Shown here one piece after another: positions 43,506-53,822 of a stretch of DNA of 64,000 nucleotides (the stretch's first letter is position 1; every line of letters begins with the position of its first letter). A model generated the notes under the pieces. It did no database searches. It saw nothing but the letters and a program-made list of their open reading frames with translations, and was not told where the DNA came from. The stretch is from the NCBI GenBank assembly GCA_947184155.2, contig CAMXCT020001147.1, positions 65,001-129,000 on the forward strand, read 5' to 3'. Source of the DNA: Cladocopium goreaui (Eukaryota; Sar; Dinophyceae; Suessiales; Symbiodiniaceae). A program made the position numbers and the translations under genes.

Positions 43506-43592
43506 TGGCCGGATATAAATATGATATAAATGTAAAATCATGGAAGTGACATTTTCCAGCCATGTTTGATTACCAGAGGGATCCAGAGGTTA
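43495..43592. mobile_element. family A relic
   Basis: AAACATGGCCGGATAT and TTTTCCAGCCATGTTTGATT pair. Right end ACCAGAGGGATCCAGAGG resembles the doubled end at 41569-41704. Confidence 0.5.
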
Positions 43593-43596
43593 TGTA

Positions 43597-43648
43597 GTCT
43601 GGGGATGTCTGGGGATGTCTGGGGATGTCTGGGGATGTCTGGGGATAT
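43597..43648 (+). repeat. (GGGGATGTCT)5 minisatellite
   Basis: Five nearly identical 10-bp units. Confidence 0.95.
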
Positions 43649-44029
43649 AACAGTCGAACATACATAGTGACAGACTGGATGACCAGTCAAGTGGAAAATC
43701 ACCGAACTTAGATATTATGTATCATCGAAGTTAAGTGGGCCATTGTCCGCAAACTGTGAGTTGACTGGAAGGTACCTGGAAGGTACCTTTTTTTGTTGGG
43801 AATCATTGGGATGTGGCTGGGAACATACTAGCAGCAAGATGTTGAGAACATGGTGACCGGTGACCCATGTATTTCTTTGTCTGAAAATGTTGAGAACCCT
43901 CCAAAATCTTCTGGTTGATAGGAATCTTCCTGATTTTGAAATTACCATAAAATGGGGGACATACAGTACCCCATTCTCAGACATACTGGGAAGATAACGG
44001 GATGGGTATTGACCGATATAGATAGATAG

Positions 44030-44180
44030 ATATATTAATATAATATAATATAATATAATATAATATAATATAATATATAATATAATATAATATAGTATAA
44101 TATAATATAATATAATATAATATATAATATAATATAATATAAGATAATATAGTATAATATAATATAATATAATATATAGT
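44030..44180. repeat. (TATAA)n microsatellite
   Basis: Long, almost pure AATAT pentamer tract. Confidence 0.95.
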
Positions 44181-44295
44181 ATACATATATAAATGTTATT
44201 ATGTTCATATATTGGGAATTATTGGGATATATATATTTTTATTGTAAGCAACACTATGATATTTCTGTGCTTGTTGATGTTGTTTTCGTTTGCAG

Positions 44296-44417
44296 CCGGT
44301 AAAACCGCCCGAACATCCAACGAATCTCCTAGCGGAATCTTCCAGGAATCTCCCAGCCGGTCATGGAGTGTATCTGCAGCCATTCTATTAGTTCAATATC
44401 CTACAGATAATCAATGA
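44296..44417 (+). CDS. candidate exon containing a short inverted repeat
   Basis: TTCGTTTGCAG acceptor. Frame AGKTARTSNESPSGIFQESP, SRSWSVSAAILLVQYPTDNQ-stop. TCCCAGCCGGTCAT (44351-44364) pairs with ATGACCGGCTGGGA (44414-44427), so the real exon may end at the first arm. Unknown protein. Confidence 0.4.
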
Positions 44418-44427
44418 CCGGCTGGGA
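44351..44427. repeat. short hairpin, 14-bp perfect arms
   Basis: TCCCAGCCGGTCAT / ATGACCGGCTGGGA with a 49-bp interior. Confidence 0.85.
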
Positions 44428-44574
44428 ATAGTATATACAATCTATTCTATTTGGTTCATAGTATATTTTTTTACATCTGGTAATACAACCAAACATTTCC
44501 GAAAGTCAAAAAGAAAAACATGTTTTTTTTTTCCAGCTGAGTAGTTTGAATTCAAAGTGTAATGTTTGTCGACA

Positions 44575-44670
44575 ATGGTATTCACTAGATATTTGCTTGA
44601 GAACATACTACAGAACATACTTCGTTGGATCGCCTGCGCTGAGCTTCGCCTGAATTACCATGCATCGTGA
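44575..44670 (+). CDS. small ORF or terminal exon
   Basis: MVFTRYLLENILQNILRWIA, CAELRLNYHAS-stop, preceded in frame by TAA. No splice border seen; amphipathic composition. Weak. Confidence 0.3.
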   Translation: MVFTRYLLENILQNILRWIACAELRLNYHAS

Positions 44671-45482
44671 TTCCGAAATGGAAAAGGCAAGCTAGACCGT
44701 AGCTAATTTGGTTTCAGACTTTGGTTTCTGGATGTTTTCAGCATTTCAGGGGAAGTCGATATTTTGGAGAACCCATGGACCATTTTTACAGCTCTCATGC
44801 AGGTAACCTTGTGTTTGTCAAAACGTTTGGCATGCTTTCAATAACTGGCTCAAACAAAATTCGAATTGATGATACATGAACATATTCTTGAGCCGCTTAG
44901 TGAGAGTGAAGTCTAGTTAGTTTACAATTCACTTCTCCAAATTCAGATTCCTAGGGGACCTAAATTCACACACCACAAACCTCGGTTGCTTGGGTAAGAA
45001 AAGATATGTGTTTGATTTAACGGGCTACATCGTGCTACTGTACTACCCGGACAAGGCTTACTAGTTGGGACAATACAATGGGAGGGGACCATACAATGGG
45101 AGTGTGAAAAAAGGGAGATGGGATTAATCAACCGGGTGTATTTGATCCAACGAATTTCTGTGTTTTTTCTGCGGTTTCAATCTATGGCAAGTTTGATCCA
45201 ACGTGCAATATCTATGGTAACACAGTAAGAACTCTTTCAGATCTTGGCCAAGGATCAATGAATTAGTAAATTACAGGCAGCCTCTACCAGCTAGTTGATC
45301 ATTTGATTTTGGCCGCTTGAAAGAGTGAAAACTCTATGCTGATGGTTTCGCCCAGTATCAAAGCTACTTATCCCATGCCCCTCATATCAAACCGCCACAT
45401 TGTATAGTCTTAAAATGTCTTGAATATATGTGTAAGTCGTCTACTAAACCATGGTTTCTGATCGGTACATGTTGGGGTTTAG

Positions 45483-45581
45483 CCAGCCATCCAGTCACTT
45501 CCTCTCCGTGAGGTTCTTGTCTCCATGCGCTCCAGCATCGGTTTAGGCGGAAAGATGGGGCAAGATGGGGAGACCTACAAG
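45483..45581 (+). CDS. strong internal exon, unknown protein
   Basis: TTGGGGTTTAG acceptor. Thirty-three codons: PAIQSLPLREVLVSMRSSIG, LGGKMGQDGETYK. ACAAG|GTGCCA donor. Phase 0 at both ends. No family recognised. Confidence 0.6.
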
Positions 45582-45841
45582 GTGCCACCATAGTTAGCTA
45601 AGCTGGTTTAAAACCAGTATCACAAGGGTTTGTGGTGATTAACTATAATACCTGGGTAAATTATAACGACCTCACTGCGACCTCACTGGAAATCATATTT
45701 AATAAGGGAAATCATCCCAAAATGGCCTTAATTCAGGTTAGTGAATTACTATAATTTACCCAGATAATATATTGTAATACATATCACAACCATAGTCAGC
45801 CATAGGGTTTATACTACTAGCCTGGGGCCCTTTGTTTACAG

Positions 45842-45966
45842 AAAAACATCGATGACCTTCACAGTGGGAGATGGACCTAGGAACACAGTTGGAGCTTGCT
45901 GTGATTCCTGTGGGTTTCTGTATCGAATTTCATCAGATTTTCCACTGGCTTCTGATGCATGTGCCG
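45842..45966 (+). CDS. candidate exon
   Basis: CCCTTTGTTTACAG acceptor. Frame KTSMTFTVGDGPRNTVGACC, DSCGFLYRISSDFPLASDAC. GCCG|GTGAAA donor. Confidence 0.5.
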
Positions 45967-46520
45967 GTGAAACTGTTGGTCAAAATCAATACATTATGAT
46001 ACATTGGATATTTTGGTAAATATGATATTTTAACTGTTTGTTAAACTGTTGGTCAAATATGTGGGTTAAACTGTTGGTTAAACTGTTGGTCAAAATCCAA
46101 TTTTGGTGCACGGTTTACGCCCCTTTTTCTGTTCGTCAAATTTTCTGCTGGTTAACATCCCATTTGTATCCATTTGTCTGGTGGTTAACCGCCCATATTT
46201 GTCAGTTGAAGTTTCCTGTTTGTTCGTGACCGTATCTGTAGGTTGAAATCTATTGTTGACATCTATTGTTGATAGTTAAAATCCCATTTGTTTAGTTCAA
46301 ATCCAAGTTGTGCTTGTTTGAATCCCATGGCAATGGCCCCAAATGATCCAAAATTGTTGGTAAACCCCTGAGCCACTCTGGATGTTTTACATGTTCAAGA
46401 ATATGCAATAGATGACTAGATGACTAGATCCTAAAATTATTGACAACCCAGCATGGGATGGCTTTGCTGTTAAACATGACAAATTCGTTGGTTGCTTTCT
46501 TGAGATTTGATTTTTTCTGA
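45967..46520. repeat. degenerate AACTGTTGGTCAAA repeat region
   Basis: Imperfect copies of AACTGTTGGT(T/C)AAA at 45978-46100 and related GTTGA/GTTAAC words to about 46320. No gene seen. Confidence 0.55.
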
Positions 46521-46530
46521 TATTTTTCGG

Positions 46531-46614
46531 GGATGATGTTCACCCCAAAATCGCGCCGACGCCAAGTTGTTCATTGTTTTCTCCCATCGCTGAACGGGGG
46601 GTTTCTCCAGCAGG
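46531..46614 (+). CDS. candidate exon
   Basis: Frame GDDVHPKIAPTPSCSLFSPI, AERGVSPAG. CCAGCAG|GTTTCC donor. Acceptor unclear. Confidence 0.35.
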
Positions 46615-46783
46615 TTTCCATAAAATCCAATGAACATGGGGATTTTTACCAGCAGAAAATCAATGTGGAAACATGTCTAATTGATTATGTCAAGAAAGAT
46701 GGTTGATGAATGTTGATTGGTAGGACGCATGTTAAGTGGCTTTCAACCAAATCATAGACCAACGAAAGATGGAAACCCCGCTC

Positions 46784-46852
46784 TCAGCAAACAAGTAGAT
46801 CCATCCTCGGAGTCATGATCTCAGCTTGCAGAGCCTCAAATTCTTGGGCCAT
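46784..46852 (-). CDS. small minus-strand ORF/exon
   Basis: MAQEFEALQAEIMTPRMDLL VC-stop on minus, entering from a TA tract. The plus strand is also open (RWKPRSQQTSRSILG). Confidence 0.3.
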   Translation of the reverse strand: MAQEFEALQAEIMTPRMDLLVC

Positions 46853-47026
46853 AGATATATATATATACATAATATATATATATTATATATATATACTTAA
46901 CTCATGATCGTAATTCGTACTTGGGCTCAATATCTCTCAAACATAGGTGCCTGTTTAATTTTAGTGTTATATATAACCATAATGTTTGACAATTGTCATA
47001 ATTAGACACTGTTTATAATTGCCTTG

Positions 47027-47130
47027 TACCCTCTGGTAAATAAACATAGACCCTGAAAATCACCAATTTTTAATGGAAACTAGATTTCCAATTCTATTTG
47101 TCAGGGTCTATGTTAATTTACCAGAGGGTA
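47027..47130. mobile_element. family A2 element
   Basis: TACCCTCTGGTAAATAAACA left end, TTAATTTACCAGAGGGTA right end, AGACCCTGAAAATCACC / TCAGGGTCTATG inner arms. Confidence 0.85.
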
Positions 47131-47189
47131 ATTAGGCTTATAACAGTGTTTTCTAAACATGTTCAAAGTCTCTCGCCAATGACCTAATT

Positions 47190-47305
47190 CTGCTGCTGCC
47201 AGGTCATCGGCCTCGAGGTTAATTGAGGCCGGCCGCTGAGCTTGACCATTTTGACAGCCACATTTTGTAGAACTTTGTCAATGGGAGATCTTCAGGATCC
47301 TAAAA
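47190..47305 (-). CDS. coding-like island, frame ambiguous
   Basis: Minus frames SPIDKVLQNVAVKMVKLSGR and SINLEADDLAAAELGHWRET are both open across the same GC-rich island. One is probably an exon. Confidence 0.35.
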
Positions 47306-47491
47306 TGGAGGTACGTTAGTACCATAATGTTGGCCATATTTTCTGGGGATATTCCCATTGACTTTGTGTATCATTTTATATACCCTGAAAAGAAACGCCT
47401 TTTGCTATAGTCTGAACATTATTCTTCCCACTCTTGGTTTGTACCTGTGTTTATCAACCAAAACGCCAAACGTCTTGAAGCTTCAAGTAAC

Positions 47492-47620
47492 ATGAGTACA
47501 GCTCCGTGGCTGTCCCGCTCTCCCCCGAAAAGTCTGGTGCACCCAGAAGGTATCTCCTATTTTGGACACATCCCTGGGTCACCGCCACGCCGCCACGGAG
47601 ATCAAGTATCTATAATCTAA
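47492..47620 (+). CDS. candidate small ORF/exon
   Basis: MSTAPWLSRSPPKSLVHPEG, ISYFGHIPGSPPRRHGDQVS, II-stop. A CAGAAG|GTATCT donor inside is an alternative end. Confidence 0.35.
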   Translation: MSTAPWLSRSPPKSLVHPEGISYFGHIPGSPPRRHGDQVSII

Positions 47621-47629
47621 CATCCATGT

Positions 47630-47796
47630 GATGCACAATTATATAATGTATGATATATAATATATACATATATATGTATACATTCAATATATATATATAT
47701 ATTCATGTATTTATACATATTTATACAACATATACATAGTACTACTATGATATTACACGTATGATTATTGTATAATATATATCTATATATTACTAA
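47630..47796. repeat. TA-rich microsatellite
   Basis: ATATATACATATATATG and similar. Confidence 0.7.
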
Positions 47797-47798
47797 AG

Positions 47799-47875
47799 AT
47801 TATTACGATCTTTGGCGCTTTCGCGAGGATGACGAGAGCTCCGCTCTGCAGGAGATGAATGTCTCAGTGCCATGG
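47799..47875 (+). CDS. well-supported exon
   Basis: ATTACTAAAG acceptor. Frame YYDLWRFREDDESSALQEMN, VSVPW. CATGG|GTAATG donor. GC island beside TA repeats. Unknown protein. Confidence 0.5.
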
Positions 47876-48224
47876 GTAATGGGTAGCCCCCTGGTGCTTG
47901 GATCATGTGGGATTTAACTTTGAAAACTGCTGGGTATGATGGGGATATACTGGGATTCACCACCCAATTTCATGGTGGTTTAGGAGAATTTCATAGAATT
48001 TCATGGGGATACAATGGGATATGCATGGAATGTTGGCTAATTTTAATCTGTAGAAATCAAAGACGGCAACAGGAAATCCCCATTGCCATGTTTGATTACA
48101 CGAGGTTTAAATTTATCTCTATTTGTTCTGCGTGTGCTATATTTAGGTGCCATCTGGTGGGGATATAATAGTGATATAGTGGGGATGTAAATAAAATAGT
48201 AAATATATGTAAATAAATGGGCTA

Positions 48225-48310
48225 ACGCCCTGGTGCCGCCGACCCCTTTTCAAGGGTGGAGGAAGAAGTGCGCAGACATAGAGCCACTCAAGAAGCCCAG
48301 CAAACGGCTA
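48225..48310 (+). CDS. weak exon candidate
   Basis: Frame VPPTPFQGWRKKCADIEPLK then KPSKRLGLN. Lysine-rich, borders unclear. Confidence 0.3.
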
Positions 48311-48438
48311 GGCCTAAACATTGTTAAACATACGTATGTATATATATATATAGTACATTACATGCATTCCATTCGCAAAAGTGGAATGATGATAGAACTT
48401 GGGGAATACTCATGACGTCATTGTGGCGACGCCACCAG

Positions 48439-48538
48439 GATGAAAGACTGTGAAACACCCCAAGACATCCAAGACCTTCTAATGCGCATGTCTCCTGTTG
48501 AGATCGCTGCAGCTACGCATGCTTTATTTGTGCGAAAG
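48439..48538 (+). CDS. strong exon directly before the minisatellite
   Basis: CGCCACCAG|G acceptor. Frame MKDCETPQDIQDLLMRMSPV, EIAAATHALFVRK. GCGAAAG|GTTGCT donor at 48539. The 2.7-kb array starts within ten bases of the donor, so the array is probably the intron body. No family recognised. Confidence 0.55.
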
Positions 48539-48541
48539 GTT

Positions 48542-51240
48542 GCTAGCCCATAAGAAGCCATTGAAGTGGCCTTGTAGGGGTTTGAGGGGTTTGGAGGGTT
48601 TTAGGCTTGGCAAACGGCAAGCTTGGACGCCCAGAAAAAGCCATGGATGTGGGCTTTTGCCTGCGCTGGAAGCCCATAAGAAGGCATTGAAGTGGCTTTT
48701 TAGGGGTTTGGAGGGTTCTAGGCCTGGCAAACGGCAAGCTTGGACGCCCATAAAAAGCCATGTTGTGGCGTCTGGAGCCTATAAGAGCCATTAGTGTGCG
48801 CCTTTTCGGGTTTTAGGGGTTTGGAGGGGTTTGGAGGGTTTTTTTTTTTAGGCTTGGCAAACGGCAAGCTTGGACGCCCATAAAAAGCCATGGATGTGGG
48901 CTTTTGCCTGCGCTGGAAGCCCACAAGAAGCCATTGAAGTGGCCTTGTAGGGGTTTTAGGGGTTTTAGGGGTTTGGAGGGTTTGGAGGGTTTTAGGCCTG
49001 GCAAACGGCAAACTTGGACGCCCATAAAAAGCCATGGATGTGTGTGGGCTTTTGCCTGCGATGGAAGCCCAGAAGAAGCCATTGAAGTGGCCTTGTAGGG
49101 GTTTGAGGGGTTTGGAAGGTTTTAGGCTTGGCAAACGGCAAGCTTGGACGCCCATAAAAAGCCATGGATGTGGGCTTTTGCCTGCGCTGGAAGCCCAGAA
49201 GAAGCCATTGAAGTGGCCTTGTAGGGGTTTTAGGGGTTTGGAGGGGTTTTAGGGGTTTGGAGGGTTTGGAGGGTTTTAGGCCTGGCAAACGGCAAGCTTG
49301 GACGCCCATAAAAAGCCATGGATGTGGGCTTTTGCCTGCGCTGGAAGCCCAGAAGAAGCCATTGAAGTGGCCTTGTAGGGGTTTTAAGGGTTTTAGGGGT
49401 TTGGAGGGTTTGGATGGTTTTAGGCCTGGCAAACGGCAAGCTTGGACGCCCATAAAAAGCCATGGTTGTGGGCGCTGGAAGCCTATAAGAAGCCATTGAA
49501 GTGGCCTTTTCGGGGTTTTAGGGGTTTGGAGGGTTTGGAGGGTTTTAGCCCTGGCAAACGGCAAGCTTGGACGCCCAGAAAAAGCCATGGATGTGGGCTT
49601 TTGCCTGCGATGAAAGCCCAGAAGAAGCCATTGAAGTGGCCTTGTAGGGGTTTTAGGGGTTTTAGGGGTTTGGAGGGTTTTAGGCCTGGCAAACGGCAAG
49701 CTTGGACGCCCAGAAAAAGCCATGGATGTGGGCTTTTGCCTGCGATGGAAGCCCATAAGAAGCCATTGAAGTGGCCTTGTAGGGGTTTGGAGGGTTTTAG
49801 GCTTGGCAAACGGCAAGCTTGGACGCCCATAAAAAGCCATGGATGTGGGCTTTTGCCTGCGCTGGAAGCCCACAAGAAGCCATTGAAGTGGCCTTGTAGG
49901 GGTTTTAGGGGTTTTAGGGGTTTGGAGGGTTTGGAGGGTTTTAGGCCTGGCAAACGGCAAACTTGGACGCCCATAAAAAGCCATGGATGTGTGTGGGCTT
50001 TTGCCTGCGATGGAAGCCCAGAAGAAGCCATTGAAGTGGCCTTGTAGGGGTTTGAGGGGTTTGGAAGGTTTTAGGCTTGGCAAACGGCAAGCTTGGACGC
50101 CCATAAAAAGCCATGGATGTGGGCTTTTGCCTGCGCTGGAAGCCCAGAAGAAGCCATTGAAGTGGCCTTGTAGGGGTTTTAGGGGTTTTAGGGGTTGTAG
50201 GGGTTTGGAGGGTTTGGAGGGTTTTAGGCCTGGCAAACGGCAAGCTTGGACGCCCAGAAAAAGCCATGGATGTGGGCGATGGAAGCCTACTAAGAAGCCA
50301 TGAAGTGCCTTTTAGGGGTTGTAGGGGTTTGGAGGGTTTGGAGGGTTTTAGCTGGCAAACCGGCACGCTTGGCCGGCCCATACCCAAGCCATGGATGTGG
50401 GCTTTTGCCTGAGATGGAAGCCCCATAAGAAAGCCATTGAAGTGGCCTGTAGGGGTATGAGGAGCAGCCATGGATGAGGGCCTTTGCCTGCGGCTGGAAG
50501 CCCATAAGAAGCTATTGAAGTGCCTTGTAGGGCGGTTCGGTTTTAGATCTAGCTAGTTGTTTAAGTTGGGTGTCCCTTCTGTTTCTTTTCTAATTGGGGT
50601 TCGTCCCGCCTCTGTGCTTTTGTTGTTGACGGTATGTAATGGTGGGTTCTTTGTTTTCTTTTGTTCGTTTCTACGGAGATTTTCATGTCTGTCCTTAGAT
50701 CCGTTTGGAAGGGTTTTAGGGGTTTGGAGGGTTTTAGGCCTGGCAAACGGCAAGCTTGGACGCCCATAAAAAGCCATGGAGGTGGGCTTTTGCCTGCGCT
50801 GGAAGCCCATAAGAAGCCATTGAAGTGGCCTTTTAGGGGTTTTAGGGGTTTGGAGGGTTTTAGGCCTGGCAAATGGCAAGCTTGGCCATAAAAAGCCATG
50901 GATGTGGGCTTTTGCCTGCGCTGGAAGCGCATAAGAAGCCATTGAAGTGGCCTGTAAGGGGTTTGAGGGGTTTGGAGGGTTTTAGGCCTGGCAAACGGCG
51001 CTGGAAGCCCAGAAGAAGCCATTGAAGTGGCCTTCGGATGCCCGTTGGCTGCGAATGCCTGGCGAACGGCACGCTGGACCGCCTAGAAACAGCAATGGAT
51101 CTGGCCTTGGGGTAGCTTTTGCCTGCGCTGGAAGCCCATAAGAAGCCATGGAAGTGGCCTTTGAGGGGTTTTAGGGGTTTGGAACGTTTTAGGGCTGGCA
51201 AACGGCAAGCTTGGACGCCCATAAAAAGCCATGGATGTGG
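48542..51240 (+). repeat. 2.7-kb complex minisatellite with telomere-like G/T runs
   Basis: About 17 units of 110-190 bp sharing AAGCCATTGAAGTGGCC, a variable run of GGGGTTTTA / GGGTTTGGA steps, GGCAAACGGCAAGCTTGG, ACGCCCATAAAAAGCCATGG and GGGCTTTTGCCTGCGCTGG. Unit length varies mainly by the number of GGGGTTTTA steps. Both strands are open over long spans (414 codons on minus) simply because the unit lacks stops, so no protein is called. Later units (50260-51240) are more broken. Confidence 0.95.
50533..50705 (+). other. unique insert inside the minisatellite
   Basis: TTTTAGATCTAGCTAGTTG to CTTAGATCCGTTTGG interrupts the array, T-rich with no array words. Possible insertion or a breakpoint. 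Confidence 0.7.
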
Positions 51241-51256
51241 CCTTGGGATGCCTGTT

Positions 51257-51330
51257 GCTAAGAAAGACAAGTTCCACACCTGCGGTGGTCCCAGGCGCCG
51301 CCCCTGCCTTGGCGAAGGCCGGGGTCGGCG
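51257..51330 (+). CDS. candidate exon after the minisatellite
   Basis: GTTGCTAAG then frame KDKFHTCGGPRRRPCLGEG, Cys/Arg-rich. Another frame is Ala-rich (VVPGAAPALAKAGVGG). May be the next exon after 48439-48538. Confidence 0.35.
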
Positions 51331-51726
51331 GATATTTGGATATATTTGGAATATTACCCATATTATCCCATATTTCTTCTTCTTTAATCCATATACTCGG
51401 GATTCTTCGGGGTTATACATCATAAAACCCATATCTCTCGATCCATATTTGTTTGGTATAAAACATGACCAAATGATACCAGATGTGGATCTAGTGGGGC
51501 CCATCCGGTCTTCGGTCGTGTTTTTCTGAGGCCCACCAGATATAAATGGGTCAGCCCATATAACATGTAGTTTTATCATGTTATATCACCCCCAAAAACC
51601 CTATAGTTAACCAAATATAACCAAATTAATCTCTGCTCCCTAATACTAAAGCACCACCCAAATGGTAAACACGTTGATCTATGTTTATTATTCAGAGGTA
51701 TTTAGTATTAGATAGGGTGCTCCTAG

Positions 51727-52110
51727 TATTCCAATGAAAACCCTAATAATTAAAAACAAAAAACGATTTCAAATTCGATTAAATCCATTATTAACATTTA
51801 CACAAAATATTGCCAAAAACTTGTTTTCGATACTTTCCCCTAATATTCCAATAAAACCTCAATATAATAATTAAAAAACAATTTCAAATTTGATCAAATT
51901 CCTTTTTAAAATCTATTTAATTTTTTGACAAGAACTGGATTTCGAAGCTTTCCCCTAATATTCCAATAAAACCATATATATATAGTTAAACAAAAAAAGA
52001 ACGATTTCAAATTTGATTGAATCCCTTATTAAAATCTATTCAAAGTATTGCCAAAAACTGGAACTCGAAGCTTTCACCTAATATTCCAATGAAAACCTTA
52101 ATGGCAATAA
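51727..52110 (+). repeat. degenerate ~118-bp tandem repeat, 3+ copies, AT-rich
   Basis: TATTCCAAT(G/A)AAAACC recurs at 51727, 51844, 51959 and 52082. Each unit also has ACGATTTCAAATTTGATT and GCCAAAAACTGGA with TTCGAAGCTTTC. Confidence 0.8.
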
Positions 52111-52439
52111 AAATAAAACTTGTGAGATGGGAACCTAATAAAAAACCTCCATGCACCATTCTATTTTTATTGATAGGGGGGTACAACTCATTTATTTCAC
52201 CATCCTGTTCTCCTATTGATTTTCACTTACCACAATTAAGAACGCAATTGTAACCCACCCAAAACAAATTAAATTGCCAATCCATTCCTATTTATAAATT
52301 GGGGGAGTTTTAGTAATGGGGAGAAGAGATTATAAGTCAATTTAGCTATCGTTTGGGGGGTCACAATCAATTAGATCATTTAGTTCGATGGTTTTCCGAG
52401 CTAGAAAGCTCCATTTCGTTCAGTTCGGGGATTTCCCAG
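52111..52439. other. no gene seen
   Basis: AT-rich, no supported feature. Confidence 0.4.
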
Positions 52440-52542
52440 CAAAACGTTGGATGACACCGCAGGGTACACCGGCGGCCCCAGCATTTTGGAGGATCATCCG
52501 TGTGGTGATCCTCCAAATACAGTGCCCACTTCAAAATGGGAG
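52440..52542 (+). CDS. candidate internal exon with an embedded hairpin
   Basis: GGGGATTTCCCAG acceptor. Frame KTLDDTAGYTGGPSILEDHP, CGDPPNTVPTSKWE. GGGAG|GTAACT donor. Contains the perfect hairpin 52485-52517. Unknown protein. Confidence 0.5.
52485..52517. repeat. perfect 12-bp hairpin, 9-nt loop
   Basis: TTTGGAGGATCA / TGATCCTCCAAA. Could act in RNA or be coincidental within the exon. Confidence 0.85.
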
Positions 52543-52589
52543 GTAACTCCAATTTTTAGGTGGTCAATATCACTTCAATGAGGTTTTTT

Positions 52590-52836
52590 CAGCCAGTTAT
52601 GTTATAACTGGCGTATACGGTATAGGGCTGTAACTGCAGGGAACCCCTTCGTTGGTATAAGTTATAACTGGCTTATACGAAAAAAAGGGCTGTAACTGCA
52701 GGGAACCCCTTCGTTGGTATAAGTTATAACTGGCTTATACGAAAAAAGGGCTGTAACTGCAGGGAACCCCTTCGTTGGTATAAGTTATAACTGGCTTATA
52801 CGAAAAAAAGGGCTGTAACTGCAGGGAACCCCTTCG
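52590..52836 (+). repeat. ~61-bp tandem repeat, 4 copies
   Basis: Unit: GTATAAGTTATAACTGGCTTATAC, of which the core GTATAAG..CTTATAC is an inverted repeat, then GAAAAAAAGGGCTGTAACTG and CAGGGAACCCCTTCGTTG. The last three copies are nearly identical and the first diverges. Ends 5 bp before an exon acceptor. Confidence 0.95.
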
Positions 52837-52841
52837 TACAG

Positions 52842-52963
52842 GACCAACGGCCGCGCTGTGACCCCCGACGAGTTCTCACAGCGTTTCGGACTCCGTACCT
52901 CCCCAGCGGCGGCCATCGAGCGTGCGCATTACTTCATGGAGTGGACGCCGGAGGGGCCACGGG
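52842..52963 (+). CDS. strong exon, unknown protein
   Basis: CCTTCGTACAG|G acceptor at the end of the tandem array. Frame TNGRAVTPDEFSQRFGLRTS, PAAAIERAHYFMEWTPEGPR. CACGGG|GTCAGC donor possible; the frame stays open to about 53020. The last tandem unit supplies the polypyrimidine/acceptor context. No family recognised. Confidence 0.6.
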
Positions 52964-52969
52964 GTCAGC

Positions 52970-53635
52970 ATCTCGGCTCATTCTTGGGAAGATTCATGGA
53001 ATTTTATGGGATATACATATGATTTGATACAATATAGTGTGGGAAAAACATGACACTGCTTTCATCTGCTTTCTGGGATATTTTATTGGATATACATACA
53101 TTTCCGACAATCGGATAATTTTTGGGAATATAACCAACAGTTCAATATGTATTTGAATTTAAGTATTTTTGGGATTTGATGGGATGTCTTATTGAAATCT
53201 GATATTTCATTCGATATACCTAACCAACAGTTGTGATATAGCCAAACTGACGAAGATACTTTTTGGATATTTCTTTCATTGGATACAATGGCATGGTTGA
53301 ACGAACCGACAGTAGGATTTTGCCAGGGTTCATCCCACTGTAATGGGATTTAGTGAGATTATTTAAGCATCAGAAAGTATATATGTGATATGTACGTGGG
53401 TAATTCAGTATATTTCATGGGGAGACTTTGTAACGAACATGCAATGTTGGGAATATCAATTTGTTTTGGGACTACCTTGCATACACTAATAGAAATAGCG
53501 GGTATATCATGGAATATTTGATGGTATATATATATACATACACATATATAAGGACATTAATCACTATTATATGTGGGTGTGTCTGAATCATTTAGATATA
53601 TACCCCAAATTGCAATTTTTATAGAAACATGATGA
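52970..53635. other. no gene seen
   Basis: Degenerate TTTGGGATAT words and a short TA tract near 53525. Confidence 0.4.
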
Positions 53636-53682
53636 TACACCATCAAACACGTACCCTATATTCAGAATCTTTTGGGAATACT

Positions 53683-53803
53683 CTCGGGTACTCAAACATG
53701 GCTGGCTGGGACATTTTTTATAAAGAAAGGTTTAATGGAAAAATCATCGAACTAAATGGGGGATTTTGCCAGCAAGGTGTGCTTGATTACCAGATGGTAT
53801 CCT
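53683..53803. mobile_element. diverged hairpin element
   Basis: TACTCAAACATGGCTGGCTGG start (20-base core ACTCAAACATGGCTGGCTGG) and TTTTGCCAGCAAGGTGTGCT, GATTACCAGATGGTA end. Resembles family A relic 43495-43592. Confidence 0.45.
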
Positions 53804-53822
53804 CTCGTCTTAGTAAATAGCA

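Noticed and set aside
48992-50236. 414-codon minus-strand ORF
   Set aside because: Lies wholly in the minisatellite; both strands are open because the unit lacks stops, and neighbouring units break the frame. No evidence of a protein.
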